Origin: Lentzea tibetensis
Lineage (GTDB): Bacteria; Actinomycetota; Actinomycetes; Mycobacteriales; Pseudonocardiaceae
Direction of reading: 5' to 3'
DNA: 64,000 bases
Assembly (NCBI RefSeq): GCF_007845675.1
Contig: NZ_VOBR01000006.1
Coordinates: 62,001-126,000 of the forward strand
The notes below the pieces were generated by a model. That model was not told where the DNA came from. It did not search any database and worked only from the letters and a program-made list of their open reading frames with translations. Shown in pieces: positions 45,745 to 54,540 of the stretch; within the stretch, counting starts at the first letter, position 1, and each line of letters opens with the position of its first letter. A program made the position numbers and the translations under genes.

Positions 45745-48568
45745 CCGCGAGGCTCCAGCGCGTCGCCCACTGCGGCACCTCCCCCGACTCCCTGGTGCCC
45801 AGCTGAGCGAACAGCAGCGCAGCCTCGTCCCAGCAGCGGTCCGCGCCTGCCACATCCCCCCGGCAGGCGTGGACCGCACCGAGGTCTCGCAACGTCCGCG
45901 CGCGCCACAGCGACAGGCCGAGCGAGGTCCACTCGTCCAGCGCGGCGCACAGCATCACCCGCGCACCGGCGAAGTCGCCCGCCGCCAGCCGGAACTCGCC
46001 GACCGTGCGGCGCACCAGCGCGACGCCGAACCGGTCGCCCACCTCCCGGCAGCCGTCCAGCGCCACGTCCAGCAGCGGCTCGGCCCGGTCGAGCGAACCC
46101 TGGCGCAGCAACACCTTCGCCCACGCCTGCGCGGTGTAGCAGGCGAGCAGCTGGTCACCGGTCCCGGCCACCATCTCGTGCGCGCGTTCGCAGTGCGACG
46201 CCGCGTCGTCCAGCTCGCCGCGCGCCCGGTGCACGAGCCCTATCCCTCTCGCGGCCAGCGCTTCGCCGCGTCTGCTCCGCGATCTCCGGTACGCGTCCTC
46301 GGCCAGCAGCAGCGACTCGACGGAGTGCGTGTCCATGCCGAGTTCCCGTTGCACGGAGCCGATTCCGTACAGCGCGTGCGCCGCACCTTCGGTGTCGGCC
46401 AGTGAGGTCAACAGGTCACGGGCCCGGCACAGCGCGTCCAGCGCGCGGTCGTAGCGGCCGAGGTCGCGGCCGACCATCCCGGTGCCGTTCAGCGCGACGG
46501 CCTCGCCGCGCCGGTCGCCCAGCGCCACGAACAACGTCTGCGCCGCGTCGAACCACTCCTGCGCCTGCACGAGGTTGTCCCGCTTGTAGTGCATCTGGCC
46601 GAGGCTGCACCGCAGCACGGCCTCCAGCCTCAGGTCGCCCGTGCGGCGCACCGCGTCCAGTGCGGCTGTATGTGTTCGTTCCCATGCCTCGTAACGGTTG
46701 CGCAGCCCGAACCACGCGAACACCAGCGCCTCGGCGAGCTGCGACGCGAGCTCGGCGAGACCGAGCTCGGCCGCGCGTTCGACGGTCCTGGTGAGCAGCT
46801 GTTCCTCGCGCGCGAACCACGCGTCGCGGTCGGCGGGCGGCGCGGTCGGCACCAGCCCGACCGGATCCTGCATGCGCGGCACCGTGAGGAAGAGCTGCTC
46901 GGTCAGTCCGTCCACTGTGGACAAGGAGGCGAGCACGGCCCTGCGCACGAAGTCGAGGCGATCGGGCGCCGCGTCCTCGCGCTCGGCCAGCTCGCGGGCG
47001 TGCAACCGCACCAGCTCGTGCATCCGGTAGCGGGCGCTCCCGGTGACGTCGAGCAGCCGCGCGTCGACGAGCCGGTCGAGCACGTCCTCGTCGAGCAGCG
47101 GCACCCACAGGTGGCTCGGCAGCTCGGGCAGCCCGAGGAAGCCGACCATGCGGTAGGCGTGCCTGCTCTGCTCGTCGAGCGCGCCGTAGGTGAGCTCGAG
47201 GCTGCTGCGCACCGCGAGGTCGTCGGCGACCAGCTCGTCGAGCCTGCTCCGCTCGTCGGCGAGCCTGCGCGCCAGCTTCGACACCGGCCAGTGCGCGCGC
47301 CCGGCGAGGCGTGCGCCGGTGATCCGCACCGCCAGCGGCAGGTAGCCGCACAGCCGCGCGACCTCGGCCGCGGCGTCCGGTTCGGCGGACACCCGGTCGT
47401 CGCCGAGTATCCGCGCCAGCAACGTCACGGCCTCGGCGGACGGCAGCACGTCCAGCGGCAGCCTGCGCACGCCTTCGAGCCCGCACAGCCTGCTGCGGCT
47501 CGTGATCAGCGTGAGGCAGCCGGGGCTGCCGGGCAGCAGCGACCGCACCTGCGACACGCTCGTCACGCCGTCCAGCACGATCACCAGCCGCCGCGCGGAG
47601 ATCTGCGCGCGCCACAGCGCCGCCCGTTCCTCGTGCGACTCGGGGATTCGCTCGCTCGGCACGTCCATGGCGCGCAGCAACGCGTCCAGCGCGCCGGACG
47701 GCGAGTGCAGGTCGACGAACAGCTGGCCGTCCGGGTAGCGGTCGGCGAGCAGGTGCGCGGCGTGCACGGCCAGCGCGGACTTCCCGACCCCCGCGGGGCC
47801 CTCGATCCACCAGACGGCACCACCCTCGCTGCCGAGCACCCGCTGCAGCTCCTGCGCGCGCCCGGTGAAGTCGCCCGCGTCGCGCGGCAGGTAGTTGCGC
47901 CGCGCGTCACCGGCGCCGTCGAGCACGACCCGGTACAGCTCCTGCAGGTCGGCGCCGGGCTCGACGCCCAGCTCGTCGACGAGCGTGCGCCGGGTGTCGC
48001 GGAAGACGCGCATCGCGTCGGCCCGTCGGCCGCTGCGCGCGAGCGCGGTCATCAGCTGGCCGCGCAGCCGTTCGGCCAGCGGGTACTCGACGACGAACGA
48101 GCTGAGCGGGTCCAGCACCTCCGCGTGCCTGCCGAGCGCCAGCTCGGCGTCCACCCAGCCCTCGATCGCGGCGAGCCGCTGCACGTCCAGCGTCTGCCCG
48201 TGCACCGGCGGCGCGCCACGCCACAGCTTGAGCGCCTGCCCGAGCCGGTCGCTGCGCACGGCCGGATCTCCGGACTCCCCCGCTTCGGCGACGAGCGCGC
48301 GGAACACGTGGAGGTCGACCCGCAACGGGTCGGCGGCGAGCACGTAGCCGGACGCACGGTGCTCGACCGGGAGCCCTGACCTGCGCAGACACGAGATGTG
48401 CACCTGGAGCGACTTGCGCGCCTGCGGCGGCGGGTCCTCACCCCAGATCAGATCGATCATCCGTTCCACCGGCACAACTCGCCCGCACTCGACCGCCAGC
48501 ACCGCTAGTATCTGCGCGGGCTTCGGCGGCAAGGCCGGCTCGACCGGTCCCAGGATCCTGACCTCCAC
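45737..48568 (-). CDS. AfsR/SARP-type regulator (BTAD, NB-ARC, TPR)
   Basis: 943 residues from a GTG (48566-48568) preceded by GGAGGGGG, giving VEVRILGPVEP. A winged helix (about 1-85), BTAD domain (about 90-240), NB-ARC ATPase (about 255-490; P-loop GPAGVGKSALAVH) and TPR repeats (about 590-930) follow in order. It resembles the regulator at 33882-36992 but is clearly distinct in sequence. The target is unknown, and no biosynthetic genes adjoin. A start 39 bases upstream is open but has no ribosome site. Confidence 0.87.
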   Translation of the reverse strand: MEVRILGPVEPALPPKPAQILAVLAVECGRVVPVERMIDLIWGEDPPPQARKSLQVHISCLRRSGLPVEHRASGYVLAADPLRVDLHVFRALVAEAGESGDPAVRSDRLGQALKLWRGAPPVHGQTLDVQRLAAIEGWVDAELALGRHAEVLDPLSSFVVEYPLAERLRGQLMTALARSGRRADAMRVFRDTRRTLVDELGVEPGADLQELYRVVLDGAGDARRNYLPRDAGDFTGRAQELQRVLGSEGGAVWWIEGPAGVGKSALAVHAAHLLADRYPDGQLFVDLHSPSGALDALLRAMDVPSERIPESHEERAALWRAQISARRLVIVLDGVTSVSQVRSLLPGSPGCLTLITSRSRLCGLEGVRRLPLDVLPSAEAVTLLARILGDDRVSAEPDAAAEVARLCGYLPLAVRITGARLAGRAHWPVSKLARRLADERSRLDELVADDLAVRSSLELTYGALDEQSRHAYRMVGFLGLPELPSHLWVPLLDEDVLDRLVDARLLDVTGSARYRMHELVRLHARELAEREDAAPDRLDFVRRAVLASLSTVDGLTEQLFLTVPRMQDPVGLVPTAPPADRDAWFAREEQLLTRTVERAAELGLAELASQLAEALVFAWFGLRNRYEAWERTHTAALDAVRRTGDLRLEAVLRCSLGQMHYKRDNLVQAQEWFDAAQTLFVALGDRRGEAVALNGTGMVGRDLGRYDRALDALCRARDLLTSLADTEGAAHALYGIGSVQRELGMDTHSVESLLLAEDAYRRSRSRRGEALAARGIGLVHRARGELDDAASHCERAHEMVAGTGDQLLACYTAQAWAKVLLRQGSLDRAEPLLDVALDGCREVGDRFGVALVRRTVGEFRLAAGDFAGARVMLCAALDEWTSLGLSLWRARTLRDLGAVHACRGDVAGADRCWDEAALLFAQLGTRESGEVPQWATRWSLAVT

Positions 48569-48687
48569 CGCGACCCCCTCCAGTGTTGAAGATTCACCAA
48601 CTGTCACGCGGCGTCGTCAGATTCTGACCGCAATCCTGTGAACGTGGTTCCACTTCCTCATGAAGGCCACTCGAATGGCCGCAAATG

Positions 48688-49197
48688 TCAGAGCGACCGG
48701 CGCAGTCTCCCGAACTCCTCGGCGAGCGCGGGCAACTGCCAGTGGGCGTTCAACCCGCTCGGGTTCGGCAACACCCAAACACGCGCGGATGCCATCAGGT
48801 CGTCCTGCGGCCCCACCTGGGCTTTCTTTCTGGTGAACGCCGTGCGATAGGCCGTCACCCCGACGACCGCCACGACCTTCGGTGCGTACTTCGCGACCCG
48901 CTCGGTCAGGTCCACGCCGCCCGCGCGCAGCTCGTCGTTCGACAGCTCGTCGGCCTTCGCGGACGGCCTGGCGACGACGTTCGTGATGCCCAGGCCCAGG
49001 TCGAGCAACTCGTTCTGCTCGGACGGGTGGAGCTGGCGCGGGGTGAAGCCGCTCAGGTGCAGTGCGGGCCAGAAGCGGTTGCCGGGGCGGGCGAAGTGGT
49101 GGCCGGTCTGTGCGGACATCAAGCCGGGGTTGATGCCGCAGAACAGGACGTCCAGGCCGGGCGCGATGACGTCCGGGATGCCGGTCAGCTCGTCCAC
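48688..49197 (-). CDS. mug: G/T(U)-mismatch-specific DNA glycosylase
   Basis: 169 residues. The UDG superfamily motif A is visible as LFCGINPGLMSAQTGHHFA, GNRFWPALHLSGF follows, and motif B is LPNPSGLNAHW. The Asn in GINPG and the wedge NPSGLN are typical of Mug. It excises uracil or thymine from G mismatches to start base excision repair. The start overlaps the end of the SMI1/HEAT gene by 13 bp. No LexA box is seen before it. Confidence 0.88.
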   Translation of the reverse strand: MDELTGIPDVIAPGLDVLFCGINPGLMSAQTGHHFARPGNRFWPALHLSGFTPRQLHPSEQNELLDLGLGITNVVARPSAKADELSNDELRAGGVDLTERVAKYAPKVVAVVGVTAYRTAFTRKKAQVGPQDDLMASARVWVLPNPSGLNAHWQLPALAEEFGRLRRSL

Positions 49198-50408
49198 GCG
49201 GTCACGACCTGTTCGAGGTTGCGGAGCACGGTCGGGTCGGTCTCCACGCCGAGGCGCTGCCGCAGGAGGGGCAACAGAGCCCGGTCGCCGCGCCGGAACG
49301 CCGCCTGCACCGCGTGGATGCGCACGAAGTGGTCTTCGTCGTCCAGCGCGGTCGCGAGCAGGCCGGTCGCGTCGTCCTGAGCGTTGATCAACGCGTGCAC
49401 GGCCGACCCGCGGATCTCCGCGTCCGGTCGGGTGGTGAGCGGGGCGAGGTCGGCGACGACCAGCTCGCCGAGGTCGCCGAGCGCGGTGACCGCGCGGCGC
49501 AGCACCGCGGGATCGTCGTCGCTGAGCAGTCGCCGGGCCAGTTCAGGCAGGTCGGCCGCGGAGAGGGCGCGCAACACCATGATCGCCTCGGCGCGGACGG
49601 ACGCGTCGGGGTCGGACAGTGCGACGCGGGCCGGGTCCGCGCACGCCTCGACCGTTCTGCTGCGGGCCGCGCCCAGTGCGCACTCGCGCACCAGCGGGTC
49701 CGGGTCGGCGATCGCCGCCGCGAGCGCCTGCGCGCCCGCCGGGCCGACCTCCCGCAGCAGCCCGAGCGACGCCGCGGCCTGTGCCCGCCGGTCCGCCGAC
49801 GGGTCGTGGGCGGCGATGGCGACCAGCTCGGCCTCGCCGCCGGGGAGCTTGCGGCCGAACCACGTCACCGTGCACCCGGCGAGCAGCTCGTCCAGCCAGC
49901 GCTCGTACCAGGACAGGAAGTCCGGGTCCTCGGCGACGACCGGGCGTCCCCACCCGTCGAGGTTGATGGTGACCAGCCTGCCGCGGCCGGGCCCGCTGAC
50001 CACGAGCTGGGTGTAGTCGGAGCAGCCGTGGTGCACGACGGCGAGGCTGCCCTGACGCGGCTCGTCGAGGTCGTCGGACCACGAGTCCACCGGGTACGCG
50101 ATGCCGGGGGCGAAGTGGCTCGGCGCGGCCAGGAAGCCGTCCGGGGACTCGTCCCAGTCGAACGACTCGCGCAGCGGCGCCACCCCGTACGAAGGGCCTG
50201 CGCCGCCGTCGCCCAGTTCGATGACGAACCGGCGGTACTCCGCGGGCAGGACGATCCCGTGCTCGGACTCGAACGCGGCGACGTCCGGCTCGGCGAGCGG
50301 CGGGTTCAGCCGGTAGGAGTGCTTCTGCGCGCCGAACGACTCGAGCAGCGCGGGATCAGCGGCCGCGCGGGCGAGCTTCTCGCGGATCCGCGAGATCTGG
50401 TTCTCCAC
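49185..50408 (-). CDS. SMI1/KNR4 domain protein with HEAT repeats, copy A
   Basis: 407 residues from a GTG. An SMI1/KNR4-like domain occupies about 25-175 (LAEPDVAAFESEHGIVLPAEYRRFV, ELGDGGAGPSYGVAPL, DEPRQGSLAVVHHGCSDYTQL). About 180-400 is HEAT-repeat helices (DPLVRECALGAARS, DPDASVRAEAIMVLRAL, DDDPAVLRRAVTALGDL, DEDHFVRIHAVQAAF). SUKH/SMI1 proteins often act as immunity or adaptor proteins in toxin systems, but no toxin is adjacent. It is paralogous to the next gene, sharing even the bases just upstream of the start. Confidence 0.78.
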   Translation of the reverse strand: MENQISRIREKLARAAADPALLESFGAQKHSYRLNPPLAEPDVAAFESEHGIVLPAEYRRFVIELGDGGAGPSYGVAPLRESFDWDESPDGFLAAPSHFAPGIAYPVDSWSDDLDEPRQGSLAVVHHGCSDYTQLVVSGPGRGRLVTINLDGWGRPVVAEDPDFLSWYERWLDELLAGCTVTWFGRKLPGGEAELVAIAAHDPSADRRAQAAASLGLLREVGPAGAQALAAAIADPDPLVRECALGAARSRTVEACADPARVALSDPDASVRAEAIMVLRALSAADLPELARRLLSDDDPAVLRRAVTALGDLGELVVADLAPLTTRPDAEIRGSAVHALINAQDDATGLLATALDDEDHFVRIHAVQAAFRRGDRALLPLLRQRLGVETDPTVLRNLEQVVTAWTS

Positions 50409-50431
50409 CCGGCCAGCCTACGAAGCGCCCC

Positions 50432-51463
50432 TCATCCGTCGACCGCTGCCCGCAGTGCCCTGATCGCGGTGTTCCGGAGGTCGGGGTTCGGGTGGGTGGT
50501 GAGGGGTTCGAGGTCGCCTGCGGTCAGGCCGCCGAGCTCCTTGAGGGCGTAGATCGCCTGCCGGGCGACGGCCGGCTCCTCGTCCCCCAACCGCTCGCGG
50601 ACGCGGTCGGCCAGGTCAGCGGGCTCGAGCCGGTGCAACGCCAGCAGCGCCTGAACGCGGACATCCGCCACCGGGTCGGTGAGAGCTTCGCGTGCCGGTG
50701 CCTCGCAGGCCGCGACCCTCTTGGCCCCGGCGGTCAGGAGCGCTGCGGCTCGGACCGCCGGGTCCTGGTCGCGGATGGACGCGGCGAGCACGTCGGCGCC
50801 TGCCTGCCCGATCGACGGCAGCGAGATCAGCGAGCGGGCGGCCCGTGCCCGCCGATCAGCGGACGGGTCGTGCGCGAGGACGTCGACGAGTACGGGCTCG
50901 TCGCCGGGGATCTTGTTGCCGAACAGGCTCACGCCCCAGCCCGCGAGCAGCTCGTCGAGCCAGCGTTCGTACCAGGACAGGAAGTCCGGGTCCTCGGCGA
51001 ACACCGGCCTGGTCCAGCCTGCGAGGTTGACGTTCACCAGCCTGCCGCGGGCGGGTCCGGTGACGACCAGCTGCGTGATGTACTCGCAGTCGAGGTCGGC
51101 GACGGCCAGCGTGCCCTGACGCAGTTCGGGGTAGTCGTGCCAGTCGCGCGTGTGCGCGGTGCCCGGCGCCAACCCGCTCGGCGTGGCGAGGAACCCGTGC
51201 GGCAGGTCGTCCCAGTCGTGCGCCTCGTGCAGCGGCACCATCCTGAGACCGGGGCCCGCGCCGCCGTCACCCAGCTCCAGCACGAACCGCCGGTACGCCT
51301 CGGGCAGCGTCACCTCGCGCGACTCCTCGAACCACGCCACGTCCTCTTCGGACAGTGGCGGGTTGAGGCGGAACAGGTGCCTTCGGCCGCCGGACTCCAG
51401 CAGCGAAGGGACAGCGGCCGCGCGGGCGAGCTTCGAACGGATCCGTGAGATGTGGTTCTCCAC
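50432..51463 (-). CDS. SMI1/KNR4 domain protein with HEAT repeats, copy B
   Basis: 343 residues from a GTG giving MENHISRIRSKLARAAAVP, nearly the same start as copy A. The SMI1/KNR4 domain (about 25-175: LSEEDVAWFEESREVTLPEAY, FVLELGDGGAGPGLRMVPLHE) and HEAT region (about 180-340) are conserved, but two or three C-terminal repeats found in copy A are missing. The leader gcttcgtag-ctggccgggtg is also shared, pointing to tandem duplication. The function is unknown. Upstream on the same strand is the sunset-domain gene, 9 bp away, so a four- or five-gene operon is likely. Confidence 0.76.
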   Translation of the reverse strand: MENHISRIRSKLARAAAVPSLLESGGRRHLFRLNPPLSEEDVAWFEESREVTLPEAYRRFVLELGDGGAGPGLRMVPLHEAHDWDDLPHGFLATPSGLAPGTAHTRDWHDYPELRQGTLAVADLDCEYITQLVVTGPARGRLVNVNLAGWTRPVFAEDPDFLSWYERWLDELLAGWGVSLFGNKIPGDEPVLVDVLAHDPSADRRARAARSLISLPSIGQAGADVLAASIRDQDPAVRAAALLTAGAKRVAACEAPAREALTDPVADVRVQALLALHRLEPADLADRVRERLGDEEPAVARQAIYALKELGGLTAGDLEPLTTHPNPDLRNTAIRALRAAVDG

Positions 51464-51472
51464 CCGGCCAGA

Positions 51473-51775
51473 CTACGAAGCGGCCTTCACCCGCGGGCGC
51501 CACATCGCGTAACCCGCCTCCTCGGCCTCCTCGGGGGTGCTGAAGAACGCGTCGCCCTTCATCCGCTTGTAGTACGGCGAGTCGGGCGTGTGGAAGATCA
51601 TCGTGCGGGAGTTCGCCTTGATGTAGGGCGGTTCCGGCTCGGCGAAGATCTCGGTGATCCGCACCGGCTCCGGCGCGCGCTGCATCTTCGGGCGCAGCGA
51701 CACCCACGTGAGCACCACTCCGGCGAGGAACGACCCGGCGCAGAACACGAACACCTGGGTGAACAGCAAGACCAC
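51473..51775 (-). CDS. Single-pass membrane protein with sunset-like domain
   Basis: 100 residues. One N-terminal transmembrane helix (about 3-26, LFTQVFVFCAGSFLAGVVLTW) is followed by a short soluble part ending in IKANSRTMIFHTPDSPYYKR and FFSTPEEAEEAGYAMWRP. This last stretch resembles the small sunset domain (consensus IKGNxxSxIYHxPxxxYY then FxxxxxAxxAGYR). The function is unknown. The GTG has AGGAG upstream. It starts 8 bp after the BON/OmpA-like gene, suggesting a joint envelope role. Confidence 0.65.
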   Translation of the reverse strand: MVLLFTQVFVFCAGSFLAGVVLTWVSLRPKMQRAPEPVRITEIFAEPEPPYIKANSRTMIFHTPDSPYYKRMKGDAFFSTPEEAEEAGYAMWRPRVKAAS

Positions 51776-51783
51776 TGTGGCTC

Positions 51784-52563
51784 CTAGCGAACGATGACGT
51801 CTACCTGGTTCGAGCTGCCCGCGGGATCGACGTCGACGGTCGTCTCGATCACGGCGGGAGACACGCCCTGCGCCACGAGGACGTCGCGCACCAGTGCGGC
51901 GCGGGTCTTCGCGAGGTCGGGCTGCGGCGCGTGTGCGACGAGGGTCACGGGGGTGCGCGGGGCGACGAGCAGCAGCCTGCCGACGCGTTCGGCGAGCGCC
52001 GGGTCCCAGCTGATGTCGTGGAACGGGATGCCCTCGCCGACCGTGCGCTTGACGGACTCGTTGAGCGCGCGGACGTTCAGGTCGCCGGTCGTGACCGGGT
52101 CGCCGATCCGGAAGTCCTCGTCGACGACGAGCGCGCCCGCGACGGACCGCAGCGCGTCGCTCAGCACACCGGCGCGCGCCGGGTCGGCGACCCGCGCGGT
52201 CGCGATGAGACGGCCGTCGTGGACGACGCCGGTGAAGTCCGAGACGCCGTTGTCCAGCACGGTGCCGACGAACACGCCGATGTCGGCGGGGCGGACGGGC
52301 AGCGGCGCGCCGCGCACGATCATGTCCGTGATCCGGTGCCGTGGCGCGCGGAAGCGGACGGCGTCCACGACGCGCTGACGCTCGTCGGTGGTGGCGGTGC
52401 CGGTGAGCACCACCTCGTCGCCTCTGATCACGAACACGACCTGGCCGTCCCGCCGCTCGACCGAGCGGGCGGGACGTTCACCGGACCGCAGTACGACTGC
52501 CGTGGCGGCGAGCAGGAGCGGCACGACGATGGCGCCGATCCAGATCCGGTGGGGTAACTGCAC
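51784..52563 (-). CDS. BON/OmpA-like membrane-anchored protein (ArfA-like)
   Basis: 259 residues. One transmembrane helix (about 8-26) precedes a BON-like region (about 40-160; LTGTATTDERQRVVDAVRF, with a repeat-like second half VVHDGRLIATARVAD). A degenerate OmpA-like C-terminal domain follows (about 165-259: ALAERVGRLLLVAP, VTLVAHAPQPDLAKTRAALV, LVAQGVSPAVIETTVDVDPA). The layout resembles mycobacterial ArfA (OmpATb), which also sits beside small membrane proteins. The usual peptidoglycan-binding Asp/Arg of OmpA is not obvious, so wall binding is uncertain. The GTG start has a weak ribosome site. Confidence 0.62.
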   Translation of the reverse strand: MQLPHRIWIGAIVVPLLLAATAVVLRSGERPARSVERRDGQVVFVIRGDEVVLTGTATTDERQRVVDAVRFRAPRHRITDMIVRGAPLPVRPADIGVFVGTVLDNGVSDFTGVVHDGRLIATARVADPARAGVLSDALRSVAGALVVDEDFRIGDPVTTGDLNVRALNESVKRTVGEGIPFHDISWDPALAERVGRLLLVAPRTPVTLVAHAPQPDLAKTRAALVRDVLVAQGVSPAVIETTVDVDPAGSSNQVDVIVR

Positions 52564-52605
52564 GCAGTTGGCCTACCGGATGGGCCTCGTCCAATTCCAG
52601 TCGCT

Positions 52606-54375
52606 TCACCCGTTCGTGGTGATTTGGACAGGAACTCCGTTCGCCACGAGCCGCCAGTCCTTCGTGTGGAACAGGGCGGGGTCGATCTCGCCCTTCTCCT
52701 TGACCCAGTCGATCAGCAGCTGCCTGATCTCCTGCTGCGCGTTGTGCAGCACGGGTGCTTTCGCGACGTGCGGGAAGTTGCCGCCGCCGGACTGCCGGTA
52801 GTTGTTCACGGCGACCGCGAACTCCTGCTCGGCGGTCACCGGAACGCCGCCGTAGCTGAGGTTCGCGATGCGCTGGCCCTGCGGTTTCGCGATGTCGATG
52901 TCGTAGGTGAGCGGCTTGTCCAGGCCGGCGGCGACGTCGTAGTTGTAGTCCGGCACGCCGTTGCCCAGCTGGTCCGGCGTGTACGGGCCGGGGCCGTCGA
53001 CCTGCTTGAAGTACGTGGCGCTGCGTTCGAGGAAGTCCTTGAGCTGCGCGCCGGTCAGCTTCACGCCGAGCAGGTAGTTGTCGAAGATGTACAGCCCGGC
53101 GACGTCCCTGATCGTCACCTCACCGGCCGGGATGGCGGCAGCGCGGTTGAACGGCGCGCACAGCGACAGCACGGGCAGCTGCGTGGCCTTCTTGATCTCC
53201 TGCGCCTGCACGTGGTTGATGAAGTCGAGCGCGGCGGTGTCCTCGTAGCGCGCGGTGGCCGCGGACATGGCCGCCTTGCACGTGCCGACCTTGGCGTTGA
53301 CGTACCCGACGACCTTGTCGTGACTGGGCCTCAGCAGCCGGACGATCCGCGGGTCCTCGGGCGCGGTGTTGGAGTTGAGCACCTGGCTCCGCTTGGCCTT
53401 GATCTGCCAGCCGCGCTCGTAGGCGAGGTCGAACTCCATGACGCTGAGCCGCTTGCCCCAGAACAGGGGCTCGGTGAGCAGCACCTGCTTGCCGGTCTGC
53501 TTGTTCGTGACGAACCGCTGCGCGATCTCGGCGTGCGCGTGACCGACGAGGATCGCGTCGATGCCGGGCACCTCCTCCGCGACGAGCGCCGAGCAGTTCT
53601 CCGGGAACGGGACCTGGTCACCGAGCGAGCTGGACAGGTCCGCGCCGGAGTGGGCGGCGACGACCACGACGTCGGCTCGGCGGCGCACCTCGGGCACCCA
53701 GATCCGGGCCTGTTCGAGCACGCCGGGGAAGGTCATCTGACCGGTGACGTTGGCCTTGTCCCAGATCGCGATGCCGGGGTTGGTGAGGCCGATGATGCCG
53801 ACCCGCAGCGGCGGGCCGCCGGTGCGCCAGATCGTCTTGATCACGTACGGCCGGAACGCCGGCTTGCCGCGCGGGTCGAGCGCGTTGGCGGCGAGCAGCG
53901 GGAAGTCGAGCTGCCGCTCCCACGCGCGCAGCAGCGGGATGCCGTAGTTGAACTCGTGGTTGCCGAGCGCGGCGGCGGTGTAGCCGATGGCGTTCATGGC
54001 CCGCGCCATCGGGTGGATGCGGCTGCGGTTGATGGGCTCGACCTTGGCGAAGTAGTACGCCAGCGGGGTGCCCTGGATCGTGTCGCCCGCGTCCACGAGC
54101 AGCGTGCGGTGCCTGCCCCGCTGCTCGCGCAGCGCGTTCACCAGCGTCGAGACCTTCGCCAGGCCGATGTCGTTGTGCCCGGAGTCGTCGAACTCGCGGT
54201 TGGCGTAGTAGTCCCAGTTGAAGACGTTCCCGTGCAGGTCCGTCGTGCCGAGGACGGTCAGCGTGAACGGACGGCGCACGCCGTTCTCCTCGGCTCGGGC
54301 GGTCTGCTGGAAACCGGCGGCGGCCAGCACGCCCGCTGCTCCCGCCAGCACGGTTCGGCGACTTGTCTCAGACAT
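52606..54375 (-). CDS. Secreted 5'-nucleotidase/2',3'-cyclic phosphodiesterase family metallophosphatase
   Basis: 589 residues. A Tat signal (SRRTVLAGAAGVLAAAG) leads the export. The metallophosphatase domain (about 37-345) shows GTTDLHGN, VDAGDTIQGTP, ALGNHEFNYG, VVAAHSGADL and LVGHAHAEI, covering both metal sites. The C-terminal 5'-nucleotidase domain (about 375-560) includes GEVTIRDVAGLYIFDNYLL and AVNNYRQSGGGNFP. It hydrolyses extracellular nucleotides to provide phosphate and nucleosides. It stands alone on the minus strand. A long hairpin lies upstream at 54446-54517. Confidence 0.9.
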   Translation of the reverse strand: MSETSRRTVLAGAAGVLAAAGFQQTARAEENGVRRPFTLTVLGTTDLHGNVFNWDYYANREFDDSGHNDIGLAKVSTLVNALREQRGRHRTLLVDAGDTIQGTPLAYYFAKVEPINRSRIHPMARAMNAIGYTAAALGNHEFNYGIPLLRAWERQLDFPLLAANALDPRGKPAFRPYVIKTIWRTGGPPLRVGIIGLTNPGIAIWDKANVTGQMTFPGVLEQARIWVPEVRRRADVVVVAAHSGADLSSSLGDQVPFPENCSALVAEEVPGIDAILVGHAHAEIAQRFVTNKQTGKQVLLTEPLFWGKRLSVMEFDLAYERGWQIKAKRSQVLNSNTAPEDPRIVRLLRPSHDKVVGYVNAKVGTCKAAMSAATARYEDTAALDFINHVQAQEIKKATQLPVLSLCAPFNRAAAIPAGEVTIRDVAGLYIFDNYLLGVKLTGAQLKDFLERSATYFKQVDGPGPYTPDQLGNGVPDYNYDVAAGLDKPLTYDIDIAKPQGQRIANLSYGGVPVTAEQEFAVAVNNYRQSGGGNFPHVAKAPVLHNAQQEIRQLLIDWVKEKGEIDPALFHTKDWRLVANGVPVQITTNG

Positions 54376-54445
54376 GGCCCGACCCTAGCCAGTGACCGTT
54401 GACGGACAGCCCTGTTTGATCAACTCCGCAGATTGTCGGTGCTGG

Positions 54446-54517
54446 TCGGTAGGCTCGGATCGGGGGGCTCGCGGTCCCCCAAGGGGGCGCGAGGTCCCCC
54501 GGATCCGAGCCTACCGA
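54446..54517. terminator. Long 72-nt hairpin downstream of the DUF5666-like gene
   Basis: A 16-bp perfect stem (TCGGTAGGCTCGGATC, 54446-54461, with 54502-54517) continues inward as GGGGG/CCCCC, CTCGCG/CGCGAG and CCCCC/GGGGG to a tiny loop. It lies 24 bp beyond the stop at 54541 on the minus strand and 70 bp upstream of the 5'-nucleotidase start, so it can insulate the two genes. Confidence 0.8.
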
Positions 54518-54540
54518 GGCACTCTGACAATTCCTGTGCG

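Noticed and set aside
33882-48568. Secondary-metabolite cluster suggested by two SARP regulators
   Set aside because: No PKS, NRPS, terpene synthase, lanthipeptide or other core enzyme lies between or beside them; SDR, SRPBCC and LLM genes alone are not enough.
49185-51463. Toxin-immunity locus
   Set aside because: SMI1/KNR4 proteins are compatible with immunity, but no toxin, RHS or secretion-marker gene is near.
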